A DNA stretch of 37,785 bases, taken from contig NZ_FCOM02000063.1 of NCBI RefSeq assembly GCF_001544695.2, forward strand, positions 1 to 37,785. The letters run 5' to 3'. The stretch comes from Caballeronia arvi. GTDB lineage: Bacteria; Pseudomonadota; Gammaproteobacteria; Burkholderiales; Burkholderiaceae. A program made the position numbers and the translations under genes. The notes under the pieces were generated by a model that was not told the DNA's origin, ran no database searches, and saw nothing but the letters and a program-made list of their open reading frames with translations. The stretch's first letter is position 1; each line of letters starts with the position of its first letter. Shown here piece by piece: positions 1-7,499 of this stretch.

Positions 1-79
1 TGACGAATTCGAGGCGAAGTTGCATGGTGTTTTGCGGGTTCCAAGGCATGGTCAGTCCAGGCATTTCGATGCCCAAAAG

Positions 80-120
80 TGTCAACCATGTCCCCGCCAA
101 ATCTGTCAACTATGTCCCCG
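80..120. repeat. Pair of 17-bp direct repeats, probable insertion-sequence end remnant
   Basis: Two copies of TGTCAACNATGTCCCCG lie at 80-96 and 104-120, differing at one base and starting 24 bp apart. Tandem short repeats of this kind are typical of the multiple terminal repeats at the ends of IS21-like elements. No transposase is visible in positions 1-277, so the element would lie outside the window or be lost. The rest of 1-277 holds no gene I can support; 121-277 is the leader of the following oxidoreductase gene. The IS family assignment is an inference from motif style only. Confidence 0.4.
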
Positions 121-277
121 GTCTATACACTGCTGCAAAGAAAGTAGGTGCCGCCCCGCATAGGGGCAGTGCTAATAGACCACCGCGAATACAGGAACCA
201 ACGCTAAAGCCTTCCGAAAGGGAACAGTGTTTGCTCGTACCTCATGCAACCACGCATGAAGCGCACGAGGCAAAGAC

Positions 278-2596
278 ATGGCCGAATCAGACAACGCCGT
301 TCGCAAGAACGCTGCGTATCCGTATTCATCCGGCGGATGGGGCTCGCTGAGAGCAGTCACCGGCGCACTCATCAAAGAGAAGGTTCCGTTAAAGGAAAGC
401 ACCGTCCTGCTGAAGCAGAACAAGCCCGATGGCTTCGCCTGCGTCAGTTGCTCATGGGCGAAGCCAGCCGATCCGCATACGTTCGAGTTCTGCGAAAGCG
501 GCGCGAAGGCGACCGCCTGGGATCTCACCGCGAAGCGCATGACGCCGCAGTTTTTCGAACTTCACACAGTGACGGAACTGTGCGCGTGGCACGATCACGA
601 TCTCGAGGATGCAGGGCGTCTTACCGCGCCCTTGCGATACGACGCCGCGAGCGACAAGTACATCAGCGTCACATGGCAGGAAGCCTTCGAGGACATCGGC
701 CGCGAGTTGCGTGCGCTCGATCCGAAGCGCGTCGTGTTCTATGCGTCGGGGCGGGCGTCGCTGGAAACGTCATACATGTACCAGCTTTTCGCGCGCATGT
801 ACGGCACCAACAATCTGCCCGACAGCTCGAACATGTGTCACGAAAGCACGAGCGTCGGACTGAAGGCGGCGATCGGCGTGGGCGTGGGCACCATCAAGCT
901 CGACGACTTCGAGAAGACCGATCTCATGTTCTTCTTCGGGCAGAACGTCGGCACCAATAGCCCGCGCATGCTGCATCAGTTACAGGAGGCGCGCAAACGC
1001 GGCGTGCCGATCATCACGTTCAATCCGTTGCGCGAGCCAGGGCTTCTGAAGTTCGCGAATCCGCAATCGCCGGTCGAGATGATGACGCCGGCGCATACGA
1101 TCATCAGCACGCAATATCATCAGGTAAAGACCGGCGGCGATACGGCTGCGCTGCTCGGCATCTGCAAGGCCGTCATTCACGCCGACGACCGCGCGAAGAC
1201 GCACGGCGAGCCGCGCATACTCGATGTCGAATTCATCGACACGCATACGACAGGCTTCGAAGCCTTCGCGGATTATGTGCGCGCTGCATCGTGGGATGAC
1301 ATCGAACGCGTGGCAGGCCTGCCGCGCGCCGATCTCGAAGCGGCAGCCGCGGAATACATGCGCGCAAAGGCGGTCATGGCGCATTACGGCATGGGCATCA
1401 CGCAGCATCGGCAGGGCGTGCAGAACGTGCGCATGCTCTGCAACCTGCTGTTCCTGCGCGGCAATATCGGCAAGCCGGGCGCGGGGCCGTCGCCAGTGCG
1501 CGGACACTCGAACGTGCAGGGACAACGCACGGTGGGCATTACCGAGAAGCCGGAACTCGCACCGCTCGACAAGCTCGCGAGCCAGTTCCATTTCGAGCCG
1601 CCGCGCGAGAAAGGCATGAACACCGTCGAAGCCTTCGAAGCGATGCTCGATGGCAAGGTCAGCGCGGTCGTCAGTCTCGGCGGCAATCTCGTGCGCGCGG
1701 TGCCGGACCGTTTGCGGATCGAACCGGCTTGGCGTGGGCTGAAGCTGACGGTCAATGTCGCGACGAAGCTCAATCGCAGTCATCTCGTGCATGGCGAGAA
1801 GTCGTACATTTTGCCTTGCCTGAGCCGCATCGAAATCGACACGCAGGCGAGCGGCCCGCAGGCGGTGTCGATGGAAGACAGCACCGGATGTATCCACGGT
1901 TCGCGCGGCGTGGCCGAGCCCGCTTCGCTCGACGCGCGCTCGGAGCCGTATATCGTCGCGGAACTGGCGAAGCATACGCTCGGTGAGCGCTCGACCGTCG
2001 ACTGGGATCGCTGGCGCGGCGACTATGCGCTCGTGCGCGATGAAATCGCGAAGACCTATCCCGAGACTTTCCACGACTTCAACGCACGCATGTGGACGCC
2101 GGGCGGCTTCGCGCGCAACCTGCCCGCGCGCGAACGCAAGTGGGAGACGAAGAGCGGCAAGGCGGAGTTCTTCGTGCCGGAGACCATAAGCGAAGATCCG
2201 GACATGCCCGGACGCGAGCCGCAATCGCTACTGCTCATGACCCTGCGCAGCGACAGTCAGTTCAACACGACGATCTATAGCCTCGACGACCGCTTTCGCG
2301 GCATCAGCGGCGGCCGCATGGTCATCATGATGTGCGAAGCGGATATGAAGCGTCACGGCCTGCACAAGGACGATCGCGTCACCCTGCAGACGATTGCCGA
2401 CGACGGCTTCGAACGGCGCGTCGCAGGCCTGCGCATTCAGCCCTACGACATTCCGGAAGGATGCATCGCCGGTTATTTTCCGGAATGCAATCCGCTTTTG
2501 CCGCTATGGCATTACGCGAAGGAAAGCAAGGTGCCGGGCGCGAAATCGATACCGGTGGAGATCGTGGAAGTGAACGGCGCGGGGCGCGCGCCGTGA
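278..2596 (+). CDS. FdhF/YdeP-family molybdopterin oxidoreductase (formate dehydrogenase alpha-like)
   Basis: A 772-residue protein of the FdhF/YdeP group of bis-MGD molybdenum oxidoreductases, close to the family's usual length of about 760-780. The N-terminus carries cysteines C55-x2-C58 and C72, where an Fe-S cluster could sit, although the spacing is not that of classical formate dehydrogenases. The region around N185-M186-C187-H188 aligns by eye with the selenocysteine site of E. coli FdhF, so Cys187 is the likely Mo ligand. A typical molybdopterin block (GMGITQHRQGVQN, then GNIGKPGAGPSPVRGHSNVQG-like residues) lies near 365-410, and the molydop-binding domain is C-terminal, from about 640. 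No signal peptide is seen, so it is probably cytoplasmic. YdeP has been linked to acid resistance; the true substrate is unknown. It stands alone and converges on the hemerythrin gene, 7 bp away. Confidence 0.88.
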   Translation: MAESDNAVRKNAAYPYSSGGWGSLRAVTGALIKEKVPLKESTVLLKQNKPDGFACVSCSWAKPADPHTFEFCESGAKATAWDLTAKRMTPQFFELHTVTELCAWHDHDLEDAGRLTAPLRYDAASDKYISVTWQEAFEDIGRELRALDPKRVVFYASGRASLETSYMYQLFARMYGTNNLPDSSNMCHESTSVGLKAAIGVGVGTIKLDDFEKTDLMFFFGQNVGTNSPRMLHQLQEARKRGVPIITFNPLREPGLLKFANPQSPVEMMTPAHTIISTQYHQVKTGGDTAALLGICKAVIHADDRAKTHGEPRILDVEFIDTHTTGFEAFADYVRAASWDDIERVAGLPRADLEAAAAEYMRAKAVMAHYGMGITQHRQGVQNVRMLCNLLFLRGNIGKPGAGPSPVRGHSNVQGQRTVGITEKPELAPLDKLASQFHFEPPREKGMNTVEAFEAMLDGKVSAVVSLGGNLVRAVPDRLRIEPAWRGLKLTVNVATKLNRSHLVHGEKSYILPCLSRIEIDTQASGPQAVSMEDSTGCIHGSRGVAEPASLDARSEPYIVAELAKHTLGERSTVDWDRWRGDYALVRDEIAKTYPETFHDFNARMWTPGGFARNLPARERKWETKSGKAEFFVPETISEDPDMPGREPQSLLLMTLRSDSQFNTTIYSLDDRFRGISGGRMVIMMCEADMKRHGLHKDDRVTLQTIADDGFERRVAGLRIQPYDIPEGCIAGYFPECNPLLPLWHYAKESKVPGAKSIPVEIVEVNGAGRAP

Positions 2597-2603
2597 TCGG
2601 ACC

Positions 2604-3194
2604 TCACGCATAACGTCGCATGCGGCGCGCGGGCGCGGGCCGCAGACAGTGTGCGATCGCCAGCGCGCCGAGCGACATCATCGCCAGCGTTGCGAGCGGG
2701 AACGTACCGAAGGTATTCGCCGCGATGGCAGCAGGACGATGTTGCGCGACGAGCTGCATGCGCCGCTTCGTCATACGCATGCCGAGCTCGGAGAGCTGCG
2801 ACGCGAGCGCGCGTTCGGCGGTCGGCAGCAACACCGTTTCCTCATCCGCGACGTGGTGCATCACTTCGCGCATCAACTGCATGAAGCGCGCGTCGTAGGC
2901 GGCGTCTTGCGGGCCCATCGCGCGCAGCCTGGCGATGTCCTCGCGCATCCTGTCGTGTTCGGGCTTGCTCTTCGTGAGCCGTTCATCGCCGTTCATGGCC
3001 TCGCTCAACGCGGGATAGAAAATTTCTTCTTCCAGTTGCGCGTGTATTTCGAGCGCCGTGCAGGCGAGTTCGACGATCGCGCGCTTTCTCCACCACGCCG
3101 TCTCTGCGTGATAGCGATGAAATGCCGCCATGACGTGCGCGTGATCCATGCGGATCATCGTCGTGATGGAAGGGGAGCAGGATTGCAGGTCCAC
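2604..3194 (-). CDS. Hemerythrin HHE-domain protein with C-terminal membrane helix
   Basis: A 196-residue protein with a hemerythrin/HHE cation-binding four-helix bundle over about residues 15-140. The likely di-iron ligands are in DHAHVMAAFHRYH, HAQLEEEIFYPAL, KPEHDRM and MHHVADEETVLLP. Such domains bind O2, NO or redox-active iron in stress responses. After the bundle, residues about 160-185 form a hydrophobic helix followed by an Arg-rich tail, so the protein is probably membrane-anchored with the bundle in the cytoplasm. The GTG start is chosen because GAGGAG lies 5 bases upstream; internal Met13 and Met16 are alternatives. A second hemerythrin gene lies 1.7 kb away on the same strand. 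Confidence 0.85.
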   Translation of the reverse strand: MDLQSCSPSITTMIRMDHAHVMAAFHRYHAETAWWRKRAIVELACTALEIHAQLEEEIFYPALSEAMNGDERLTKSKPEHDRMREDIARLRAMGPQDAAYDARFMQLMREVMHHVADEETVLLPTAERALASQLSELGMRMTKRRMQLVAQHRPAAIAANTFGTFPLATLAMMSLGALAIAHCLRPAPARRMRRYA

Positions 3195-3411
3195 GTTGAC
3201 TCCTCGGCCCTGAGGCAGGGTTGATGCGATGGTGGGGAAATCGCGTTATCGTGCTTGTTTTGACATCACAGGGCCTGAAGCAATCGTTATTCCGCGGCGT
3301 TGACACGTGCACGAAGCAACTCGCGTTCATAGTGAACGCGCCGGTTTGCGAACGAGCATTTCGGCATGGCGCTTGCGCATAGCGGGAACCCACTTCAACA
3401 AGGAGGCGTAC

Positions 3412-3843
3412 ATGAGCATCTTTTCCAACATCATGAACAAGATTTTCGGCCACCACGACGCGGCCGCGGCGGGTGCGCCAGCCGGTCAGCCTGCTGCGCC
3501 CGCCGGGGGCGCCGCCGCCGCTCCTGCCGCACCCGCTACGTCGACGGCCGCTTCCACGCCCGCGCCGGGCGCCGCGCCGACGCAGCCCGTGGACGTCGAA
3601 GCGGTGCTGACGCAAATGCAGGCGGGCCACGGCGAGCAGCTCAACTGGCGCACGTCCATCGTCGATCTGATGAAGCTGCTTGGTCTCGACAGCAGCCTGT
3701 CGGCGAGAAAGGAACTGGCTTCGGAACTGCATTACAGCGGCAACACGGAAGACTCTGCCGCGATGAACATCTGGCTGCACAAACAGGTGATGCAGAAGCT
3801 CGCGGAAAACGGCGGCAAGGTGCCGGACGACCTCAAGAACTGA
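3412..3843 (+). CDS. DUF3597 domain protein
   Basis: A 143-residue protein. It opens with a short amphipathic segment (MSIFSNIMNKIFGHH), followed by a low-complexity Ala/Pro-rich linker (about residues 17-58), then a compact C-terminal domain of about 80 residues containing LNWRTSIVDLMKLLGLDSS and ending VPDDLKN, typical of DUF3597. The molecular function of this family is unknown; some members are annotated as LysM- or peptidoglycan-associated, but no LysM motif is visible here. The ATG at 3412 is preceded by a near-perfect AAGGAGG, which decides the start over upstream in-frame codons. It is monocistronic, with an intrinsic terminator 25 bp after the stop. Confidence 0.82.
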   Translation: MSIFSNIMNKIFGHHDAAAAGAPAGQPAAPAGGAAAAPAAPATSTAASTPAPGAAPTQPVDVEAVLTQMQAGHGEQLNWRTSIVDLMKLLGLDSSLSARKELASELHYSGNTEDSAAMNIWLHKQVMQKLAENGGKVPDDLKN

Positions 3844-3867
3844 CCGGCGCGTCTCGGTAGAAGCAAG

Positions 3868-3904
3868 AAAAAAGGACGACGGTGCGCCGTCGTCCTTTTT
3901 TTTT
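3868..3904 (+). terminator. Rho-independent terminator after DUF3597 gene
   Basis: A perfect 9-bp GC-rich stem (GGACGACGG, 3874-3882) and its complement (CCGTCGTCC, 3887-3895) are separated by the loop TGCG. An A-run precedes the stem and nine T residues (3896-3904) follow it, so it could act on both strands. Confidence 0.93.
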
Positions 3905-4004
3905 CGGAACGCGAAATTATCGCTGCGCGAGATCGGGCATAGGTGCTGCTCAGGGTCATGGCATGCCCGATCCATCTCCCTCCAACTTCGCTGGAGACGC
4001 AACG

Positions 4005-4379
4005 ATGACCATCCAGAGAAAGATCTCCAACTGGCGCAGGATCGGCCATTTCTGCACGACGCGTCTCATCGATTATGGCGAGTTGATTCCGATCGAACTT
4101 GCAGAAACCAAGAAACGCGTGCTTCACGAAATTGTCGCGATGGTGGCGCTGACGATCGGCGCGCTGTTCACGCTGTCCTTCATATCGATTGCCGTGATCG
4201 TGACCGCGGTCGGCACGCCATATCTCGTGCTGACGGCGTGGTGCGTCGCGGGCGCGTGGCTCGCCGTCGCGGTGATCGCGGTCATCGTCATGATGTCGCG
4301 CAAGCCGACCGAGCCGTTTCAATTGCTGCGCGATCAGTTGCGGCGCGACGTCGACACGATCAGGGAGGTGGCGCAATGA
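4005..4379 (+). CDS. YqjE-like membrane protein (phage holin superfamily III / Holin-X type)
   Basis: A 124-residue protein with two strongly hydrophobic segments, about residues 43-70 and 74-99, separated by a short turn, followed by a charged C-terminal tail. This is the pattern of YqjE/Holin-X (PF07332) proteins, small inner-membrane proteins of unknown role that are usually not phage-derived despite the name. The ATG at 4005 is preferred because it follows GGAG and begins a family-like N-terminus; upstream in-frame codons run back into the terminator stem. It overlaps the next gene by ATGA, so the pair is translationally coupled. Confidence 0.75.
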   Translation: MTIQRKISNWRRIGHFCTTRLIDYGELIPIELAETKKRVLHEIVAMVALTIGALFTLSFISIAVIVTAVGTPYLVLTAWCVAGAWLAVAVIAVIVMMSRKPTEPFQLLRDQLRRDVDTIREVAQ

Positions 4380-4681
4380 AGCATGCCGTGCAACAGGAAA
4401 TGATCCTCGCGCGCATGGCGGAATCGCGCGCGGAACTGGTGGCAGCGCACGCGCTGGACGAACCGGTGCGCACCGCGCGTGTGCCCCGCACGCGGCCGTC
4501 TGCGTCGGCAAACACCGCGCCGTGGTTTCTGCGGACGCCGAATGCTGAACTGATCGCGCTGGCTTTGGTCGGCGTCGCGATACTCGGATTGCGACGCACA
4601 GTGCAGACGGCGGTCGGCGCGGGATTGAGCGCGTCGACGCACCGCGTCTTTGGCGATTTCCTGAACGCACTGCGTGAATAA
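4376..4681 (+). CDS. Small YqjK-like membrane protein, partner of the YqjE-like gene
   Basis: A 101-residue protein that starts within the stop codon of the YqjE-like gene (ATGA overlap), so the two are expected to be made together. The N-terminal half is charged and probably helical. One hydrophobic stretch lies at about residues 56-72 (ELIALALVGVAILGL), followed by a basic region. Genes in this position next to yqjE are usually called yqjK or hypothetical; function is unknown. Its stop codon lies inside a stem-loop that also faces the end of the convergent 58-residue gene. Confidence 0.65.
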   Translation: MKHAVQQEMILARMAESRAELVAAHALDEPVRTARVPRTRPSASANTAPWFLRTPNAELIALALVGVAILGLRRTVQTAVGAGLSASTHRVFGDFLNALRE

Positions 4682-4696
4682 AAATTCGCGCAGTGC
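4667..4696. terminator. Stem-loop between convergent genes
   Basis: GCACTGCG (4667-4674) pairs with CGCAGTGC (4689-4696). The stem extends inward through a T-G wobble and GAAT/ATTC to an AAAA loop. It spans the TAA of the upstream plus-strand gene and lies 11 bases beyond the stop of the minus-strand gene. There is no clear U-tract on either side, so termination is an inference; it could instead protect mRNA 3' ends. Confidence 0.5.
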
Positions 4697-4706
4697 GCAA
4701 AGCGTC

Positions 4707-4883
4707 TCAGCGCTTGCTGCGGCGCTTTTTCGGCTTGGCCGGCGTGAGCGCCGCCGTCCACAGGGTCGACGCCTGCCGCTTCGCTTGCGCGGTGGCACGG
4801 CCCCGCGCCGACCCGATGACTGCGTTGGCACCGGACAGCCACATGCTCAGAAAAGGATTCTTTTTCACCCAAGGGTTTTTCAT
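4707..4883 (-). CDS. 58-residue basic protein, hypothetical
   Basis: A short reading frame encoding 58 residues, beginning MKNPWVKKNPFLSMWLSGAN and ending in a Lys/Arg-rich tail (PKKRRSKR). It is supported by a GGAG motif 8 bases before the ATG, by strong third-position G/C use, and by placement between a convergent stem-loop and the upstream hemerythrin gene. The middle contains SGANAVIGSARGRATAQAKRQ, a helix-forming Ala/Arg-rich segment; tail and middle could contact nucleic acid or membrane. I do not recognise a named domain. It resembles small conserved hypothetical proteins of Burkholderia, but this is from memory only. Confidence 0.7.
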   Translation of the reverse strand: MKNPWVKKNPFLSMWLSGANAVIGSARGRATAQAKRQASTLWTAALTPAKPKKRRSKR

Positions 4884-4910
4884 GTAGTGGCTCCGTAGCG
4901 TCCCGCGATG

Positions 4911-5453
4911 TCAGTGCAGACGCATCGTGTTGTCGCCCGCGTCCTTCGGCAGCTTCGCTTCGAGTTCTTCCTTACGCCGCATCAGCTTTCCGCCGAGCGC
5001 TTCAAGATCGGCGCCGGACTTGCGCAGCTTCGGGAACAGATCCGACTCTTCTTCTTCGATGTGATGGCGCACCATCTCGCTCATCACCTTGAAGGTCGCG
5101 TCGAAACCTGCTTCGCCTGCGTGCAGTTTCGTGAACTTGTCGATCAGCACCTTCACCAGATAGTGTTCGACATAGGCTTCCTCGACGTCCGGCCGGTCGT
5201 CTTCGTCGAGCGCTTCCTGCGCGGCGGGGTAGAGCAGTTCTTCCTCGATCATCGCGTGAACGGTCAGTTCTTCGCAAGCGCGACGGACCAGCGTGGCCTT
5301 CGCATCGAGATCGTCCTTTTGCGTTTTTTCGAACGCGTCGAACAGCTTTTCGACAGCGCGATGGTCGTCGGTCAAGACCTGAATCGCGTCCTGGCTCTTG
5401 GTGGCGCGGGCCGTTGCACTGGTCGAATTTTGCGTGGGGGCTTGGCGAGACAT
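4911..5453 (-). CDS. Hemerythrin HHE-domain protein, soluble
   Basis: A 180-residue protein with a Ser/Thr/Ala-rich N-terminal extension of about 20 residues, then a hemerythrin HHE four-helix bundle. Likely iron ligands are in DDHRAVEKLF, HAMIEEELLYPA, VEHYLVKVLID and VRHHIEEEESDLFP. Unlike the neighbouring hemerythrin gene it has no membrane helix, so it is expected in the cytoplasm. The family binds a di-iron centre and serves in oxygen, NO or iron handling; the specific role is unknown. The ATG is preceded by GGAGG-like bases. It is the upstream neighbour of the 58-residue gene on the same strand, about 27 bp apart. Confidence 0.88.
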   Translation of the reverse strand: MSRQAPTQNSTSATARATKSQDAIQVLTDDHRAVEKLFDAFEKTQKDDLDAKATLVRRACEELTVHAMIEEELLYPAAQEALDEDDRPDVEEAYVEHYLVKVLIDKFTKLHAGEAGFDATFKVMSEMVRHHIEEEESDLFPKLRKSGADLEALGGKLMRRKEELEAKLPKDAGDNTMRLH

Positions 5454-5518
5454 GGTGGTCCTCCGTCAGAAAAATGGAATGCCCACCGTACAGAGCAAAG
5501 CGCGGACCCGGAGCGGCG

Positions 5519-6295
5519 CTAGCGCGCGATCGGCCCGGGAATCTCGCCGCGGCTGCCCGCGCGCCTGCCGCCGATCATTTCCGCCAGCCAGTTGATGACG
5601 AGCGCTGTGTATGCGCGCTGGCTGCCTTCATCCGATAAACCATGATCCGCGCCGTCGATGACGCGATACGTCAGCGAATGCGCGCGCAAAAACGCCTGAA
5701 GATAGCTGGCGAGGACCGTATGCGGCACGATCTCATCGTGCTCTGATTCGACGAGCAGCACGTCGCCGCCGAAATCCGCAGCCGCGCGCAGCGCACGGTT
5801 TTCGTTCGCGGACACGATGCGCCTGCGGTACGCGACGAGATCGTGTTCCGTGTGCAGCGCGCGCTTCGGAGTGTTCCAGCCATCGTCGAGATAGAGCGCC
5901 GGCACGCGCAGGCCGAGCCAGCGGACCGGCCGCATCGACGTGACGATCGATGCGAGATAGCCGCCGTAGCTGCTGCCGATCACGGCGATCGAGGTCGTAT
6001 CGACGAGCGGATGCGCAACGAGCGTGTCATACGCCGCGAGCACGTCGCCGAGATTGGTTTCGCGCGTCACGGTGTCCTGTTCCTGTTTGGTGCGCGCGTG
6101 GCCGGTCAGATCGAAAGTGAGACAGACGCAGCCGAGCGCCGCCGCCTGCCGCGCCCGCTCCATGTACTGCGCCTGATCGCCGCCCCAGCCGTGCACGAAC
6201 AGCACGCCGGGAATGGTGGTCGCGGGCGTGACGACGGTGCCGTCGAGATAGCCGCGTTCGACGGGAATCTGCATCTCCTGCCGGTTTGCCGTCAT
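5519..6295 (-). CDS. Alpha/beta hydrolase (dienelactone hydrolase / prolyl-oligopeptidase-like)
   Basis: A 258-residue alpha/beta hydrolase. The oxyanion segment is VLFVHGWGGDQ (about residues 31-41), the nucleophile elbow is GSSYGG (about 112-117), and the acid and His are likely in ESEHDEIVP and DGADHGLSD. Substrate is unknown; an esterase or peptidase role is possible. The start at 6295 overlaps the stop of the DUF3182 gene as ATGA, which marks translational coupling and argues against the longer upstream reading frame, whose extra sequence is an Arg-rich out-of-frame shadow of DUF3182. Confidence 0.85.
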   Translation of the reverse strand: MTANRQEMQIPVERGYLDGTVVTPATTIPGVLFVHGWGGDQAQYMERARQAAALGCVCLTFDLTGHARTKQEQDTVTRETNLGDVLAAYDTLVAHPLVDTTSIAVIGSSYGGYLASIVTSMRPVRWLGLRVPALYLDDGWNTPKRALHTEHDLVAYRRRIVSANENRALRAAADFGGDVLLVESEHDEIVPHTVLASYLQAFLRAHSLTYRVIDGADHGLSDEGSQRAYTALVINWLAEMIGGRRAGSRGEIPGPIAR

Positions 6296-7422
6296 TCGCT
6301 CGCTCCTTCGAACGTCGTATCGATCGTATGGAACTTCGTGATCGGTCCCGTGTGCGGATCGACGCCGCGATAGTCGATGCACGCGTTCGCGGGCACGTCG
6401 ACGGCGGCGCCATAAGCTTCGACCGTCGATGCGCGCACGACGCGAAGCGCGGGATCGTTCGCGAAGGCGCGCAACGCGGCGATTTCCGCGCCGCTCGCGC
6501 CGCCGATGCGCCACGACTGCTCCAGCACGCCGCAAAGGTGACGGCCTTCATCGTTCGTGCCGCAGGCCACGTCATAGTTTCGCCGCGATGCAAAAAAATC
6601 CGGAAAGGCATCGTGGATGGCTTCGTCGAACGCACGTGCGCGCCGGATCGCGATGCGAGCGTCGTCGGGCATGTCGATGCGTTCCAGCGCGTCGAATCCG
6701 CCGCGCACGACGACGAGATCTGAGCCGCCATACACGTCGTGTCCGTGATTGTTGCGCGTCAGATGTTGCACGCCGAAGTAGCTCGCTTCGTGCGCACGGA
6801 CGCGCACGCGCCCGACGCTGAACGTCGCTACGTCTTGCAAGTCCCGCTCAAGCACGATGCCTTCCGCGGCCAGCGTGTCGTCACCGATATCGTCGAGCTG
6901 GGCGTCGAGCTCTTTTTTATCGGCGATGACTGCCTGTCCGCTCCCGCCGATCCCCGACGGTCGCTTGAGCCTCACCGCGCCGTTTTTCCACAGCAGCGCG
7001 GCGGCGGCGTGCGCATCGTCGCGCGAAAAAACGGAAAAGCCGGGCAACACGAGATCGCTGGTATGGCTTGCGAGTTCGTCGGGCCATCCGGGCGGCTTCG
7101 CGTGCGCGCCGGGCGGCAAGCCGTGCGCGATGACTTTAGTCGCGACGAATGGATACGGCACCACGCCGCCGAAAAAATCGTCTTCGTGCGCTATGCCCAT
7201 GCGGATGGCGTCGTCGTGCGAGAGCGTGTCGTCGGGCACGATATAACGATACCGATGCGCCCGCGCGGCATCGAATTCGCCGCAGAAGGGCGCGTCCAGA
7301 AGCGCGGCGAGCTGCACGGCGAGGGCGCGCTGTGTATCGATTTCATGCTGTCCGCGCGCGGCCTTTTCGCCGCCGCAATGGACGAGCACAACCAGGTCCT
7401 GTTCTATCGACGATGCCTTCAT
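6292..7422 (-). CDS. DUF3182 family protein (ATP-grasp-like)
   Basis: A 376-residue protein matching DUF3182 in length and sequence style. The central region contains VRLKRPSGIGGSGQAV (about residues 149-164), which looks like an ATP-grasp lysine plus glycine-rich loop, followed by an acidic EGIVLERDL segment as in ATP-grasp subdomains. The family is found mostly in beta-proteobacteria and has no established function; a peptide or amine ligase-type activity is an inference from the fold. It is coupled to the downstream alpha/beta hydrolase by a 4-bp overlap, suggesting a joint function such as synthesis and cleavage of one kind of bond. Confidence 0.8.
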   Translation of the reverse strand: MKASSIEQDLVVLVHCGGEKAARGQHEIDTQRALAVQLAALLDAPFCGEFDAARAHRYRYIVPDDTLSHDDAIRMGIAHEDDFFGGVVPYPFVATKVIAHGLPPGAHAKPPGWPDELASHTSDLVLPGFSVFSRDDAHAAAALLWKNGAVRLKRPSGIGGSGQAVIADKKELDAQLDDIGDDTLAAEGIVLERDLQDVATFSVGRVRVRAHEASYFGVQHLTRNNHGHDVYGGSDLVVVRGGFDALERIDMPDDARIAIRRARAFDEAIHDAFPDFFASRRNYDVACGTNDEGRHLCGVLEQSWRIGGASGAEIAALRAFANDPALRVVRASTVEAYGAAVDVPANACIDYRGVDPHTGPITKFHTIDTTFEGASE

Positions 7423-7499
7423 GCGCGCGCTCCGATATCAGCCGTTTGCGGGCATTGCAGCATGCTTACAGCAAGCTTCGTTCCGGCGATGGCGCCGCG

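Noticed and set aside
980..2224. 414-codon minus-strand open frame inside the oxidoreductase gene
   Set aside because: It is the antisense shadow of a high-GC gene with strong homology on the plus strand. Its translation is Arg/His/Ala-rich with no domain-like pattern.
3307..3411. N-terminal extension of the DUF3597 gene from an upstream in-frame start
   Set aside because: A near-perfect ribosome-binding site sits directly before the ATG at 3412, and the extra 35 residues have no family-like sequence.
4005..4379. Phage holin, implying a prophage
   Set aside because: The holin-superfamily label also covers chromosomal YqjE-like proteins, and no lysis, integrase or structural phage genes lie nearby.
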